From: Gleimia sp. 6138-11-ORH1
GTDB taxonomy: Bacteria; Actinomycetota; Actinomycetes; Actinomycetales; Actinomycetaceae
Length of the DNA stretch: 64,000 bases
NCBI RefSeq assembly: GCF_024814355.1
Contig: NZ_JANUXV010000002.1
Location: 124,001 to 188,000, forward strand
Direction: 5' to 3'
Below are positions 16,083 through 25,357 of this stretch, piece after piece. Position numbers and translations under genes: made by a program. Every line of letters starts with the position of its first letter. Positions within the stretch are counted from its first letter, which is position 1. The notes beneath the pieces are model-generated. The model was not told where the DNA came from. It did no database searches and worked only from the letters and a program-made list of their open reading frames with translations.

Positions 16083-16118
16083 GTTTAGGGCGCCTGCTAT
16101 TAAGCAGGCGCCCTAAAC
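16083..16118. terminator. Bidirectional terminator between DUF3073 and purM
   Basis: GTTTAGGGCGCCTGCT (16083-16098) pairs perfectly with AGCAGGCGCCCTAAAC (16103-16118), with an ATTA loop. It is symmetric and can serve both convergent genes. A nearby 19-nt near-direct repeat (ATTAAC(C/G)TCCCATT(A/G)AAT, 16120-16157) follows. Confidence 0.85.
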
Positions 16119-16202
16119 ATTAACCTCCCATTAAATCATTAACGTCCCATTGAATAGTGGGCCACCCGGTGTCTTAACCTACACACTTTCGGGAAGAACT
16201 TC

Positions 16203-17303
16203 TTAATACTGGTATTCGCCAACTAATAAAGCTCCGCCGCCATTTACACCCTTTGCGCCCTGCACCAAACGACCGGTGATTCCTCCGGCGATTTCAGCAG
16301 TCACTACTCGCCCAAGTTCCCAAGCAGGCATATTTAGCTGCGCTAATGTCTTTAACACTGAGTCAGCGTCCTCGGCAGCAACTACTACCACCATGCCAAC
16401 TCCCAGGTTAAGGGTTTCTTCTAATGCTGGCCACGGCACTTCACCCAACTGTCGCATCAGGTTAAATACGGGCGGAACAGTCCAGCTATCGCGTTCTATG
16501 ATTGCTGTTAAACCGGCTGGGATAACCCGGGAAATATTCGCTCCTAAACCGCCTCCAGTAATATGGGAAAGCGCGTGGACTCCGCTTTGATGCTGATCAA
16601 TAATCGTGAGACATTCACGCGTGTATAAGCGAGTCGGTTCCAGAACTTCTTCACCAAGGGTTCTCCCAAATTCGGCGACTTCCCGCTCCCACTTCCAACC
16701 CGAGTCAGCGATTATTCGCCGTACCAGTGAGTAACCGTTGGAATGCAATCCGGAAGCTCCCATTGCGATGAGTATGTCACCGGCTTGGACGCGGTGGGCG
16801 CCCAGTAGTTTCGGTTCATCAACCACGCCGGTAGCTGCCCCGGCAATATCATATTCATCAGGAGCCATTAAACCGGGGTGTTCTGCTGTTTCCCCGCCGA
16901 TTAAAGGACAGTCTACTGCCGCGCAAGCAGTTGCAATCCCGCGCACAATGTCAGCAATTTTTTCTGGGAAAACTTTTCCCGTAGCAATGTAGTCGGTCAT
17001 CAGGAGCGGACGCGCTCCCATCACCACCAGGTCATCCACTACCATTCCCACCAGATCTTGCCCGATAGTATGGTGGATATCTAAGGCTTGGGCGATTGCT
17101 ACTTTGGTGCCCACACCATCTGTGGAAGATGCCAACAGTGGTTTTTTCATATCTTTTAACGCGGATGCGTCAATCAGCCCCGCGAATCCTCCGGCGCCGG
17201 CTCGTACGGTGGCATTATGAGAGGCATTGACTGCACTTTTCATCAGCTCTACAGCTTGGTCTCCTGCTGCGATATCTACGCCAGCTTCCGCATAGTCAAC
17301 CAT
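16203..17303 (-). CDS. purM: Phosphoribosylformylglycinamidine cyclo-ligase
   Basis: PurM catalyses ATP-dependent closure of FGAM to aminoimidazole ribotide, the fifth step of purine synthesis, in the cytoplasm. The 366 residues are full length. The N-terminus YAEAGVDIAAGDQAVELMK, the ATP/metal-site segment SSTDGVGTKV (about 62-71), the DLVGMVVDDLVVMGARPL helix and GGETAEHPGLM are all present. AGGAG precedes the ATG. It lies 72 nt downstream of purF on the same strand, and a copy of the dispersed octamer sits in that gap. Confidence 0.96.
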   Translation of the reverse strand: MVDYAEAGVDIAAGDQAVELMKSAVNASHNATVRAGAGGFAGLIDASALKDMKKPLLASSTDGVGTKVAIAQALDIHHTIGQDLVGMVVDDLVVMGARPLLMTDYIATGKVFPEKIADIVRGIATACAAVDCPLIGGETAEHPGLMAPDEYDIAGAATGVVDEPKLLGAHRVQAGDILIAMGASGLHSNGYSLVRRIIADSGWKWEREVAEFGRTLGEEVLEPTRLYTRECLTIIDQHQSGVHALSHITGGGLGANISRVIPAGLTAIIERDSWTVPPVFNLMRQLGEVPWPALEETLNLGVGMVVVVAAEDADSVLKTLAQLNMPAWELGRVVTAEIAGGITGRLVQGAKGVNGGGALLVGEYQY

Positions 17304-17375
17304 TTTGGCTCCTTTGTTTTTCCGAGGGCGTTCTTAAAACTATTCGTTAAAATTTAGTGTGCTTGCAGGGGAAGA

Positions 17376-18893
17376 TCAGCAGGTGGTTGCCCCAGGGGTA
17401 CCGGGCACGGGAGTTCCCGGTGGAATAGGCATGGGGTATTCTCCGTTGAAGCAAGCTAGGCAGAGGCGATCTTTCGGTTGTCCGGTGGCTTCTACCAGGG
17501 CTTCTAAGGTTAGGTACCCCAGGGAATCTGCTCCGATTGAACGGCAAACCGCTTCAGTGTCCATACTGGAGGAGATTAACTCTGCGCGAGTGGGAAAATC
17601 GATTCCGAAAAAACAGGGCCACATTACTGGTGGAGCGGAAATTCGCACGTGCACTTCTTTAGCTCCTGCGGCGCGGAGCATGGAGACTAAGGCTCTTTGG
17701 GTATTTCCTCGGACGATTGAATCATCTACTACTACCAGTCTTTTCCCTTCGATTACTTCGCGAAGTGGATTTAGTTTGAGGCGAATTCCCAGTTGTCTTA
17801 GTGACTGCGTTGGTTGAATGAAGGTACGTCCCACGTAGGCGTTTTTTACCAGCCCTTGGGCGTAGGGAATTCCTGAGGCTTGCGCGTAGCCAATCGCTGC
17901 GGGTGTTCCAGACTCTGGGGTGGCGATCACCAGATCGGCATCAATCGGGTATTCTTTCGCCAGGGCCGCTCCCATTGCTTGGCGTGCCACGATAATTGAT
18001 TTTCCAGCAATTTTTGTATCGGGCCGTGCTAAGTAAAGGTATTCAAAAGCACAGCCGTGTGGAGTGGGTTGGGCGAATTTGAATGAGCGGACGCCGTCAG
18101 AATCAATGGCGATTAATTCTCCGGGTTCAATTTCGCGTACAAAGTCTGCGCCGACGATATCCAGGGCTGCGGTTTCAGAAGCAAGTACCCAGCCGCGCGC
18201 TAAGCGTCCTAATACCAGGGGGCGGATGCCGTGTGCGTCTCGGGCGCCGTAGAGGGTGCGCTCATCCATGAAACAAAGTGAGAATGCACCGTCAATTTCA
18301 GGAAGTACATTTAAAGCAGCTTCAATTAGGGATCCGCGGGCGGTTTGGGGTACGTCTACTTGTGATTTTGTTTCATCACGTTGTGATTTTTCTTTAACGC
18401 TCCCGTAAGCGCCTAGTAGGGCGGTGAGAACTGCGGTATCAGTTGATTCAGATTTGATTTTCTGATCGCTAATTTCGGAAGCTTTTTTCCTTAGCTCTAG
18501 GGTGTTTGTCAGGTTTCCATTATGTGCTAAGGCAACTGATCCGGTGGGGGTTGGCCCTAAGGCAGGTTGGGCGTTTTCCCATATGTCAGCCCCGGTTGTC
18601 GCGTAGCGAACGTGACCGACTGCCAGGTGTCCTTTAAGACCCGTGAGAGCTTGATCGTCAAAGACTTGAGAGACTAATCCCATATCTTTATAAATCCGAA
18701 TAGCGCGCCCGTCTGATACGGCGATTCCAGCTGACTGCTGTCCTCTGTGTTGCAGCGCGAATAGGCCAAAGTAGGTGAATCGTGAAACTTCTTCACCCGG
18801 TGCCCAGACTCCAAAGACACCACATTCTTCTTGAATGAGTTCATCTTCGGGCAGCATTTCTAAGGAAAAATTATCATCTCCATGCACACTCAT
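17376..18893 (-). CDS. purF: Amidophosphoribosyltransferase
   Basis: PurF makes 5-phosphoribosylamine from PRPP and glutamine, the first committed step of purine synthesis. The 505 residues include a short propeptide and then the N-terminal nucleophile Cys24 in EECGVFGVW. The glutaminase domain shows QHRGQQSAGIA and the phosphoribosyltransferase domain the PRPP motif VVVDDSIVRGNT. Several cysteines toward the C-terminus (CLACFNG) fit an iron-sulfur type enzyme. The ATG at 18893 has no Shine-Dalgarno, and a -10-like TATGTA ends 5 nt upstream, so a leaderless start is possible. Confidence 0.96.
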   Translation of the reverse strand: MSVHGDDNFSLEMLPEDELIQEECGVFGVWAPGEEVSRFTYFGLFALQHRGQQSAGIAVSDGRAIRIYKDMGLVSQVFDDQALTGLKGHLAVGHVRYATTGADIWENAQPALGPTPTGSVALAHNGNLTNTLELRKKASEISDQKIKSESTDTAVLTALLGAYGSVKEKSQRDETKSQVDVPQTARGSLIEAALNVLPEIDGAFSLCFMDERTLYGARDAHGIRPLVLGRLARGWVLASETAALDIVGADFVREIEPGELIAIDSDGVRSFKFAQPTPHGCAFEYLYLARPDTKIAGKSIIVARQAMGAALAKEYPIDADLVIATPESGTPAAIGYAQASGIPYAQGLVKNAYVGRTFIQPTQSLRQLGIRLKLNPLREVIEGKRLVVVDDSIVRGNTQRALVSMLRAAGAKEVHVRISAPPVMWPCFFGIDFPTRAELISSSMDTEAVCRSIGADSLGYLTLEALVEATGQPKDRLCLACFNGEYPMPIPPGTPVPGTPGATTC

Positions 18894-19019
18894 ATTTTTA
18901 CATAGGGCACTTTAGACAAGTGAGGTTGTGTCATAAAGTGGTCATTCCTGTGTCTTATTCCGAAATTGCCTCTAACATTGCCTGTGGTTTTCTCAGGACG
19001 CTGGTAAAACTACTGTTCC

Positions 19020-19310
19020 TTATCGTTCCGAAGCACGGGAAGCGGTACGAGCCAGAATATGCGACCCGATTGGAGCAGAAATAGTCTGAAAGACAACCAC
19101 TAAAACTGAAGCGATAAACCACTTCCAAGTCTGCTGTGTTAAAGCCATTCCCAAAGCAATAAGAAATACTCCCAACCACTGTGGTTTAGCGGCCGCGTGC
19201 ATTCGGGCATAGAGGTCGTCAAATATGACGATACCGATCGCTGCTACCAAAAGCACTAACGCTCCTAAGAAAAGACTAACCGCCCCCAGATAAGTTAGAA
19301 CTTCATTCAT
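19020..19310 (-). CDS. mnhG: Mrp Na+/H+ antiporter subunit G
   Basis: The 96-residue protein has three hydrophobic helices and the MnhG/PhaG pattern GIVIFDDLYARMHAAAKPQWLGV. It is a small subunit of the hetero-oligomeric Mrp antiporter and the last gene of the operon. Its ATG overlaps the mnhF stop by 4 nt. The basic C-terminus (RTASRASER) is probably cytoplasmic. Confidence 0.9.
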   Translation of the reverse strand: MNEVLTYLGAVSLFLGALVLLVAAIGIVIFDDLYARMHAAAKPQWLGVFLIALGMALTQQTWKWFIASVLVVVFQTISAPIGSHILARTASRASER

Positions 19311-19606
19311 GAGTGTTTTTCCTCTCCAGCCGAATCGTCCTTATGCCAATCGACGCCGCGCACGAACCGCCCCACAATTACGGAGCTGAAAAAACCTGTT
19401 AAAGCTAAGATCACAACAAAAATCATTACTTCAGAACGTTGCGAGAGAATCGAAATTAACGTCACCGCAGCCAAAGCAGTAACTGTTAAAACATCTACCG
19501 CCACAGCCCGGTCAAGGGTGGATGGTCCCCAGGCAAGCCGCAGGAGAGTAAGTATCGCCGTAAGCAAAATAATCACTCCAGTTGCCCCATAAAGTACCTG
19601 CAACAT
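19307..19606 (-). CDS. mnhF: Mrp Na+/H+ antiporter subunit F
   Basis: The 99-residue protein has three membrane helices and the family segment RLAWGPSTLDRAVAVDVLTV. It is part of the Mrp complex that exchanges Na+ for H+ across the inner membrane. Its ATG overlaps the mnhE stop by one base (TAATG), so translation is coupled. Confidence 0.9.
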   Translation of the reverse strand: MLQVLYGATGVIILLTAILTLLRLAWGPSTLDRAVAVDVLTVTALAAVTLISILSQRSEVMIFVVILALTGFFSSVIVGRFVRGVDWHKDDSAGEEKHS

Positions 19607-20166
19607 TAGGCTTGCCTCCCTTTAGATACACAACGTAAGATCCGTTTTTCCTGAGCTTGAACAGAGGCAATTACAGCGGATTCTCCCCCCTGCTGGCGCA
19701 AGTCGAATACGTGAAGAGTTAAAGCTGGCGGCGTAACCTCCATCTCTAACACGATAGTTCCGGGAATGAGGTTAATCATCGCAGCCGTCATAGAGAGAAT
19801 AATGTCTTCTGAACTGGTTAAGGGAACTACAATAACTGCAGATTCAATCTTTGCTTGCTGCGGTGCAAGCACCCTTAGTTTCACTAAAACTACCCGCATA
19901 ACTTGGACACTAATCACCCAGGCAGCTAAAACGACCTCCCCCAGAAAATAACTGATTAGCCAAAGCGTGGGAAGCACCCGAATTCTGTTAAATAGCCCCG
20001 AATGAGGCAGGGGGAAAGCGACTTGGACTAATAAAGCAACGAATAAGCCACTGAGGACGATCAGTAAATCTACAGAAGCGAATAAAAGAAGCCACAGCGC
20101 CCATAAACAGAGGGTGATAAAAGGTGAAATCCGCTGAGTGTAAGAGACTAAACGCGGGCTGGTCAC
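19606..20166 (-). CDS. mnhE: Mrp Na+/H+ antiporter subunit E
   Basis: The 186-residue protein has two to three N-terminal hydrophobic segments and the MnhE core: FLGEVVLAAWVISVQVMRVV, then a domain with ESAVIVVPL and LIPGTIVLEME. The GTG start overlaps the mnhD stop by 4 nt (GTGA). Confidence 0.9.
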   Translation of the reverse strand: MTSPRLVSYTQRISPFITLCLWALWLLLFASVDLLIVLSGLFVALLVQVAFPLPHSGLFNRIRVLPTLWLISYFLGEVVLAAWVISVQVMRVVLVKLRVLAPQQAKIESAVIVVPLTSSEDIILSMTAAMINLIPGTIVLEMEVTPPALTLHVFDLRQQGGESAVIASVQAQEKRILRCVSKGRQA

Positions 20167-21899
20167 TTTTCTTCATCTCCTTCAGATACGCTCTTTTGCC
20201 ACTGCTTTGACCATTCCTGCAGGTATTGGGGGGCTTTTTCTCTCAAGTGTTTAGAAATCCCCTTTCCGCGCCCATCTTCGCCGATTACTGAGTGAATATA
20301 GGTGTAGCGGGTCGTTTGGTCAAAAGCCGCTGACTGCGCATATTGGTAGATTGTTCCCGCGAATACACTCATGCCTAACATGATGATCAAAAGTCCTGAA
20401 GCTGCCCCGTACATCAGCCAGTTAGTTCCGCTGGTATTTTGTTCAGCTTCCGTTCTGGTAGTTAGTTGCAGTAGTTCAGACTGTTCGGCAATAGAAAGCT
20501 GCTGACGTTCTCTGCGTTGGTAGGCACGCTGCTGACGCTGCGACATTTCTAAAGTGATTTCCCGGTCGATTACGTTCTGGTCATCTTCCGGTTGCCAAAA
20601 AGCGAAGTTCCAGACCTTAACCACCACGTAAAGGGTTAAAAATGAAGTAACCATGCCAGCTGCTAAAAGACTCCACGCCGGAATAGAAGCTACGGTTACA
20701 GACGCTTGGGTTAAACCAAGTTTCCCAATGAACCCAGAAAAAGGTGGAATCCCAATCAGGTTAAGAGACGCAAGCAAAAACATGACGGATAAAAGGGGAC
20801 GCTCGCGTAATAATCCCCCCAAATGCCGCAGGGAAGCAGTTCCCCGGTATCTTTCAATCAACCCTACCAGTAGGAAAAGTCCCGCCTGCACCAAAATATG
20901 GTGGGCAGCGTAATAGATAGTTGCGGCGATCCCCGCAACTGACTGGAGGGCTAAACCCCAAATCATGAAGCCAATATGGGAAACCAGAGTAAAGGAAAGA
21001 ATCCGCCTAATATCATCTTGTGCAACCGCACCTAAAATCCCCACTAGCATAGTGGCGATCCCCACGATCGCCAGTAAAAGATCTGTTTCATGTCCTGGGA
21101 ATAAAAGTACCTCTAAACGAATCAGCGCATAAATACCCACTTTAGTGAGTAAACCAGCAAAAACTGCGGTAACTGGTGCCGGGGCAGTTGGGTAAGAATC
21201 TGGAAGCCAAGCAGAGAGCGGAAAAACCGCTGCTTTGATCCCAAATGCTACCAGTAGAGTGAACTCAATAATCAGCGAAGCCGAAGGGGAAATCTCGCGT
21301 AGTCGAAGCGCTAACTGCGCTAAATTTACAGTTCCAGTTGCCGCATAAGCGTAGGCGATTCCGATTAAGAAAATAAGGGAAGATACCAGAGAAATAACCA
21401 CGTAAACTGTGCCAGAACGAGTCCGCCCCTGCGTCCCGCCTAAAGTAATTAATACAAAAGAAGCAGCCAAGAGAATCTCGAACCCTACGTAGAGATTAAA
21501 TAGGTCACCGGTGAGAAACGCATTTGATACTCCCGCCACCAAAATCAAATAGGTGGGGTGGAAAATCACGATCGGCACATCAGGGTCAGAATCAGTTAAG
21601 TTCTGAGCCACCGAATATGAAAGAACAGCTAAGGTAACTATTTGCGAAACTACTAGCATTAAAGCTGAAAGCCGATCGGCTATGAGCGTAACTCCAATCG
21701 GCGCAGCCCAGTTTCCTATATCTAAAACTACCGGCGCTGCGTTAGTTGCAATCAGTAAACTAATTCCCACCGCGAGCACCACTATGAGGGTCAGGAGGGA
21801 GATGAGTTGCTGCAGTCGAGGCCGGCGAAAAGCTAACAGAGCTAATCCAGCGGAAAAGAGTGGCAAAAGCACGGGGATTGGTAAAAGCCAGTTCATCAC
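20163..21899 (-). CDS. mnhD: Mrp Na+/H+ antiporter subunit D
   Basis: This 578-residue, roughly 14-helix protein is homologous to NuoM/NuoN proton channels. LFNLYVGFEILLAASFVLITLGG and the SAWLPDSYPTAPAPVTAVFAG motif near residues 225-245 are diagnostic. An unusual hydrophilic loop rich in Arg, Gln and Glu (about residues 445-490) lies between the last two membrane helices, and the C-terminus has a further charged extension. Both ends overlap neighbouring genes by 4 nt. Confidence 0.93.
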   Translation of the reverse strand: MMNWLLPIPVLLPLFSAGLALLAFRRPRLQQLISLLTLIVVLAVGISLLIATNAAPVVLDIGNWAAPIGVTLIADRLSALMLVVSQIVTLAVLSYSVAQNLTDSDPDVPIVIFHPTYLILVAGVSNAFLTGDLFNLYVGFEILLAASFVLITLGGTQGRTRSGTVYVVISLVSSLIFLIGIAYAYAATGTVNLAQLALRLREISPSASLIIEFTLLVAFGIKAAVFPLSAWLPDSYPTAPAPVTAVFAGLLTKVGIYALIRLEVLLFPGHETDLLLAIVGIATMLVGILGAVAQDDIRRILSFTLVSHIGFMIWGLALQSVAGIAATIYYAAHHILVQAGLFLLVGLIERYRGTASLRHLGGLLRERPLLSVMFLLASLNLIGIPPFSGFIGKLGLTQASVTVASIPAWSLLAAGMVTSFLTLYVVVKVWNFAFWQPEDDQNVIDREITLEMSQRQQRAYQRRERQQLSIAEQSELLQLTTRTEAEQNTSGTNWLMYGAASGLLIIMLGMSVFAGTIYQYAQSAAFDQTTRYTYIHSVIGEDGRGKGISKHLREKAPQYLQEWSKQWQKSVSEGDEEK

Positions 21900-22351
21900 T
21901 TACCGCCCTCGATATCTTCTGCGTCATAGTCCACCGTTGGATCTTCGTCACCAGTGGTTGCTTCTGTCAGACTCTCATCAACCGCACTTTTACGAGCCAG
22001 CAGCCTATCTTCAATATCATCAACTACCTCATCGTGCCCTGTTAGGACGAAGGAACGGTATGCTAACGCCATTCCAAACGCCGTGGTACCTAAACCGATT
22101 ACAATCGCAGTTAGCATCATTGCCTGCGGAAGGGGATCAGCAACTTGCTGTAAGTCAGTTTCTGCCAGATTATTTTGCCCCAGCAAAACTGCTTTGCCGC
22201 TGCCACCACCGGCGCTGAGAATCAGCAGATTAACGCCGTGAGTTAGGAACGCTAACCCAATTACAATCCGAGTTAAAGTCCGTTCCATTACCAGGTAGGT
22301 GCCGGCAGCTACTAGGATGCCTGCCAGGATAATAATGCTAAGCGATACCAT
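21896..22351 (-). CDS. mnhC: Mrp Na+/H+ antiporter subunit C
   Basis: The 151-residue, three-helix protein is homologous to NuoK. The core LAGILVAAGTYLVMERTLTR and the later LPQAMMLTAIVIGLGTTAFG are typical. A hydrophilic tail of about 45 acidic residues extends past the last helix. It is coupled to mrpAB upstream (TAATG) and to mnhD downstream (ATGA). Confidence 0.92.
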   Translation of the reverse strand: MVSLSIIILAGILVAAGTYLVMERTLTRIVIGLAFLTHGVNLLILSAGGGSGKAVLLGQNNLAETDLQQVADPLPQAMMLTAIVIGLGTTAFGMALAYRSFVLTGHDEVVDDIEDRLLARKSAVDESLTEATTGDEDPTVDYDAEDIEGGK

Positions 22352-25188
22352 TAAGCGCCCTCCTGTTCTTTCTCGATCTGTGCTCCTAAAGCCAAAATAA
22401 TGTCTAAAACTAAAGCAACCACCAGCACGTAAACGCCAATATCTAATAAAAGCGCGGAAGTGAAATGCAGGTGCCCTAAGCCGAAGACATCTATGTCAAA
22501 CTCGGTAGTTTGTAAAATTGTGTCCCCGAATAAAACCGGTAAAATCCCACTTAAAGTTGCTAAAAATAGTCCTAAGCCCAGTAGTTTTCCAGGATTAAGT
22601 GGCAGTGCAAGGCGCAGTTCGTGTCTACCCCCAGCCAAATATCGTAGGATTAACGCAATTCCAGCGAGCATTCCTCCGGCAAAGCCGCCTCCGGGTTGGT
22701 TATGTCCGATTAAAAGTAGCCATAATGAAGCCACTAAGAAAACAGGAAAGAGCAGGCGGGTTCCCACTTCTAGCAGTAAAGAACGTTTTTCAATACTCAA
22801 AAACTGTGCTCCGGGAAGCCACTTCCCTGCTTCTCGAGGGCGTTTTATACGGATCTGTCCAGTGCGTTTAGTGAGGTAAATGAGAGAGGCAACGCCGGTG
22901 GCGGTGACCAGCACAACGGAAAGTTCCCCCACGGTGTCCCAGGCTCGCACGTCCACTAAAATCACGTTTACAATGTTTTCTCCGGCTCCGAAAACGTAGC
23001 CTTCAGCAGGGATTAAAACTGAGTCTGCGGTGGCAACACGCGCCTGTTGGGTTAGCAACGCCCCCAACACAACTGTTAATCCAACAAAAATAGCGATACT
23101 TAACCGAGTCCAAAAGGCTCTTGCCAGGGGGCGGGCAGAAAAGTATTTCGGCAGGTGTCTGACTACCAGGACAAAAACTACCAGGGAAACTACTTCTACA
23201 ACTAACTGGGTTAAAGCTAAGTCTGGGGCGCCGTAATCTATGAAAATCACTGCGATAGTTAAACCAATCACCCCTAAACCTAAAACTGCTTTTAAACGGT
23301 TGCGAGCGCGAACAGTGACTATGGTAGCGATGATAGCAACGAAAACAGCTCCGGCTTGAACCGGGGAATCTGCAAAGTAAAGTCCCGTGAGTGTAAAGTC
23401 TCCACTGTAAAGAGAATAGCCCACGGCAAACCCTAAGAGGACAGTCAAAACCAGTGTGATTGTAGCTACGTCAGCTGGAAGGCTCCCTCTTTGTACTTTA
23501 GAAGTTAAACGTACCGCAATGGTTTCTAAAATTACTAAGAACCAACGGTAGGTATCAGCTGCTTTGAACCGAGTGAACGCTAATTTTGCTTGGAGTTGCG
23601 CCCAGCGCCCTCGGAAAATGAATAAACCGCTGCCGGCCAGGAGAATAATTCCCGTGACTGCCGCCGGCTGCCAACCTGACCAATAGGCAATGTGCGCGTG
23701 TCCAGGAAGCTGTTTCACTTCCCCAAATTTGAGGAGATTAGCGGCAAGCTGGGCAATCGGCAGGTAGAAAGTTAAAGCTGCTAAAGCAACTAAAGGGAGG
23801 AAAGCAATCGCAGGAAGTGGTTTACAGGTAACTGCAGCTACCTTTGGTTTAGTAGCAAACGCCCCCCACCAAAACCGAAGTGAATAAGTAATTGTGAAAA
23901 TAGAGCCGACTATTAGAGCTATTAGGAAAGTGATTTCTCCTCTGGGAGTAATCCAAGTTGCTTCCGTGCCAAATAATCCGGCGGTTAATAGCGCTTCTTT
24001 TCCTAAATATCCCAGTAGCGGCGGAATCCCCGCCATTGATGCTGCTGCCACTGCCGCTACTGTTGCTAAAGCAGGTTGTTTTTTAGCTAAACCGGACAGT
24101 TGTTGAAGATCTCTGGTTCCGGTGAGTTTTTCCACTAACCCCACGGTCATAAATAAGGTGGACTTGAAAACTGAATGGGCTAAGAGTAAGGCAATAGCAG
24201 CTGCATAAACGGGGGCAGAGCCAAAGGCGATGGCGGCAGAGATTAACCCCAGTTGTGACACGGTTCCATAGGCTAAAACAAGTTTTAGATCGGTTTGTTT
24301 TAAGGCTCGGTAGCCACCCACCAGCATGGTGATTAAGCCAAAGAACACTACGGTAGCTGACCAGCCGGGAATGAGGGTAAAGCCGGGTACCAGTTTCCCG
24401 AATAGGAATACGCCAGCTTTAACCATGGCAGCTGAATGTAGGTAAGCTGAGACGGGGGTGGGAGCTGCCATGGCTCCGGGAAGCCAAAAATGGTTGGGAA
24501 AAAGTGCTGATTTTGAGGCGGCACCAATGAAAATCAAAAATGCTCCACAAAGGGTTTGGGGAGTATTCAGTGGGTAGGTTCCACTGGTCATAGCTTCTAA
24601 AAGGTTAGAAATAATGAAGTAGTTTTGCGTGGTGGAGTGGGGCACTGCTAAGAGGATGAATCCGGCGAACATGGCCAGCGATCCGGCTGAGGTGATGTGG
24701 ATTGCTTGGCGGGCGGCGGCTCGGGCGGTGCGCCGATCGTAGTGGTGTCCGATTAGCAGGAAACTTAGGACCGTAGTCATTTCCCAAAAGAGGTATACCA
24801 TCATCAGGTGGTTAGAAATTACCAGCCCGTACATGGCGGCTGCGAAGCCAGCGAAAACAGCGGTGAAGCGAGGCAGCCCCGCAGCATTTTTAGGGAAATA
24901 TCGGCTTGCATAGACCATCACCAGGGCGCCTATTCCGGTGACGATTAGGCTCATTAGCCAGGCGAGGGGATCTAGTTGGAAGTTTAACGAAAGGTTAAGC
25001 CCACTCACCCAGATGAAGTTAGTTTCTAACGGTCTTTCGCTGAATACTTGCGGGGTTTGCCAAATGGTCCAGGTAAAAGTGGCGGCCAGGGGGAGGGCTA
25101 AGACCAGCAGGGCGTTGCGTTTTAGTTTACGAGTGATGATTGGGGCACAAGCGGCAGAAAGGAGTTGTATGAGTAGTAGTAAAAGCAC
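22351..25188 (-). CDS. mrpA: Mrp Na+/H+ antiporter, fused subunits A and B
   Basis: This 945-residue protein contains the NuoL-like MrpA channel (about residues 1-500, with FLPGAMAAPTPVSAYLHSAAMVKAG near 235). A DUF4040-like segment follows (about 600-700), then an MnhB domain at the C-terminus marked by LLIGHNQPGGGFAGGMLAG. It is therefore an MrpA-MrpB fusion, and no separate mnhB lies in the operon. It is the first gene of a six-gene operon A/B-C-D-E-F-G, all overlapping. The start is GTG with a weak ribosome site. The complex uses the proton gradient to expel Na+ and supports pH and salt tolerance. Confidence 0.92.
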   Translation of the reverse strand: MLLLLLIQLLSAACAPIITRKLKRNALLVLALPLAATFTWTIWQTPQVFSERPLETNFIWVSGLNLSLNFQLDPLAWLMSLIVTGIGALVMVYASRYFPKNAAGLPRFTAVFAGFAAAMYGLVISNHLMMVYLFWEMTTVLSFLLIGHHYDRRTARAAARQAIHITSAGSLAMFAGFILLAVPHSTTQNYFIISNLLEAMTSGTYPLNTPQTLCGAFLIFIGAASKSALFPNHFWLPGAMAAPTPVSAYLHSAAMVKAGVFLFGKLVPGFTLIPGWSATVVFFGLITMLVGGYRALKQTDLKLVLAYGTVSQLGLISAAIAFGSAPVYAAAIALLLAHSVFKSTLFMTVGLVEKLTGTRDLQQLSGLAKKQPALATVAAVAAASMAGIPPLLGYLGKEALLTAGLFGTEATWITPRGEITFLIALIVGSIFTITYSLRFWWGAFATKPKVAAVTCKPLPAIAFLPLVALAALTFYLPIAQLAANLLKFGEVKQLPGHAHIAYWSGWQPAAVTGIILLAGSGLFIFRGRWAQLQAKLAFTRFKAADTYRWFLVILETIAVRLTSKVQRGSLPADVATITLVLTVLLGFAVGYSLYSGDFTLTGLYFADSPVQAGAVFVAIIATIVTVRARNRLKAVLGLGVIGLTIAVIFIDYGAPDLALTQLVVEVVSLVVFVLVVRHLPKYFSARPLARAFWTRLSIAIFVGLTVVLGALLTQQARVATADSVLIPAEGYVFGAGENIVNVILVDVRAWDTVGELSVVLVTATGVASLIYLTKRTGQIRIKRPREAGKWLPGAQFLSIEKRSLLLEVGTRLLFPVFLVASLWLLLIGHNQPGGGFAGGMLAGIALILRYLAGGRHELRLALPLNPGKLLGLGLFLATLSGILPVLFGDTILQTTEFDIDVFGLGHLHFTSALLLDIGVYVLVVALVLDIILALGAQIEKEQEGA

Positions 25189-25357
25189 TTTTAGAGTCCC
25201 TTGGCCCGGTGAGTTTATTTTCTTAACTTTTTGCGCACTGCGTTCTTATTCCAAGGTAGCAGTTAGTGTAGATTTATGTTTGATTCGGGCGGTGGGTCAG
25301 TTTGGTTGGCAACGATTTTGGCGCTTAACTTTACCTGTTCTTAGGAAAGTTAGATAA

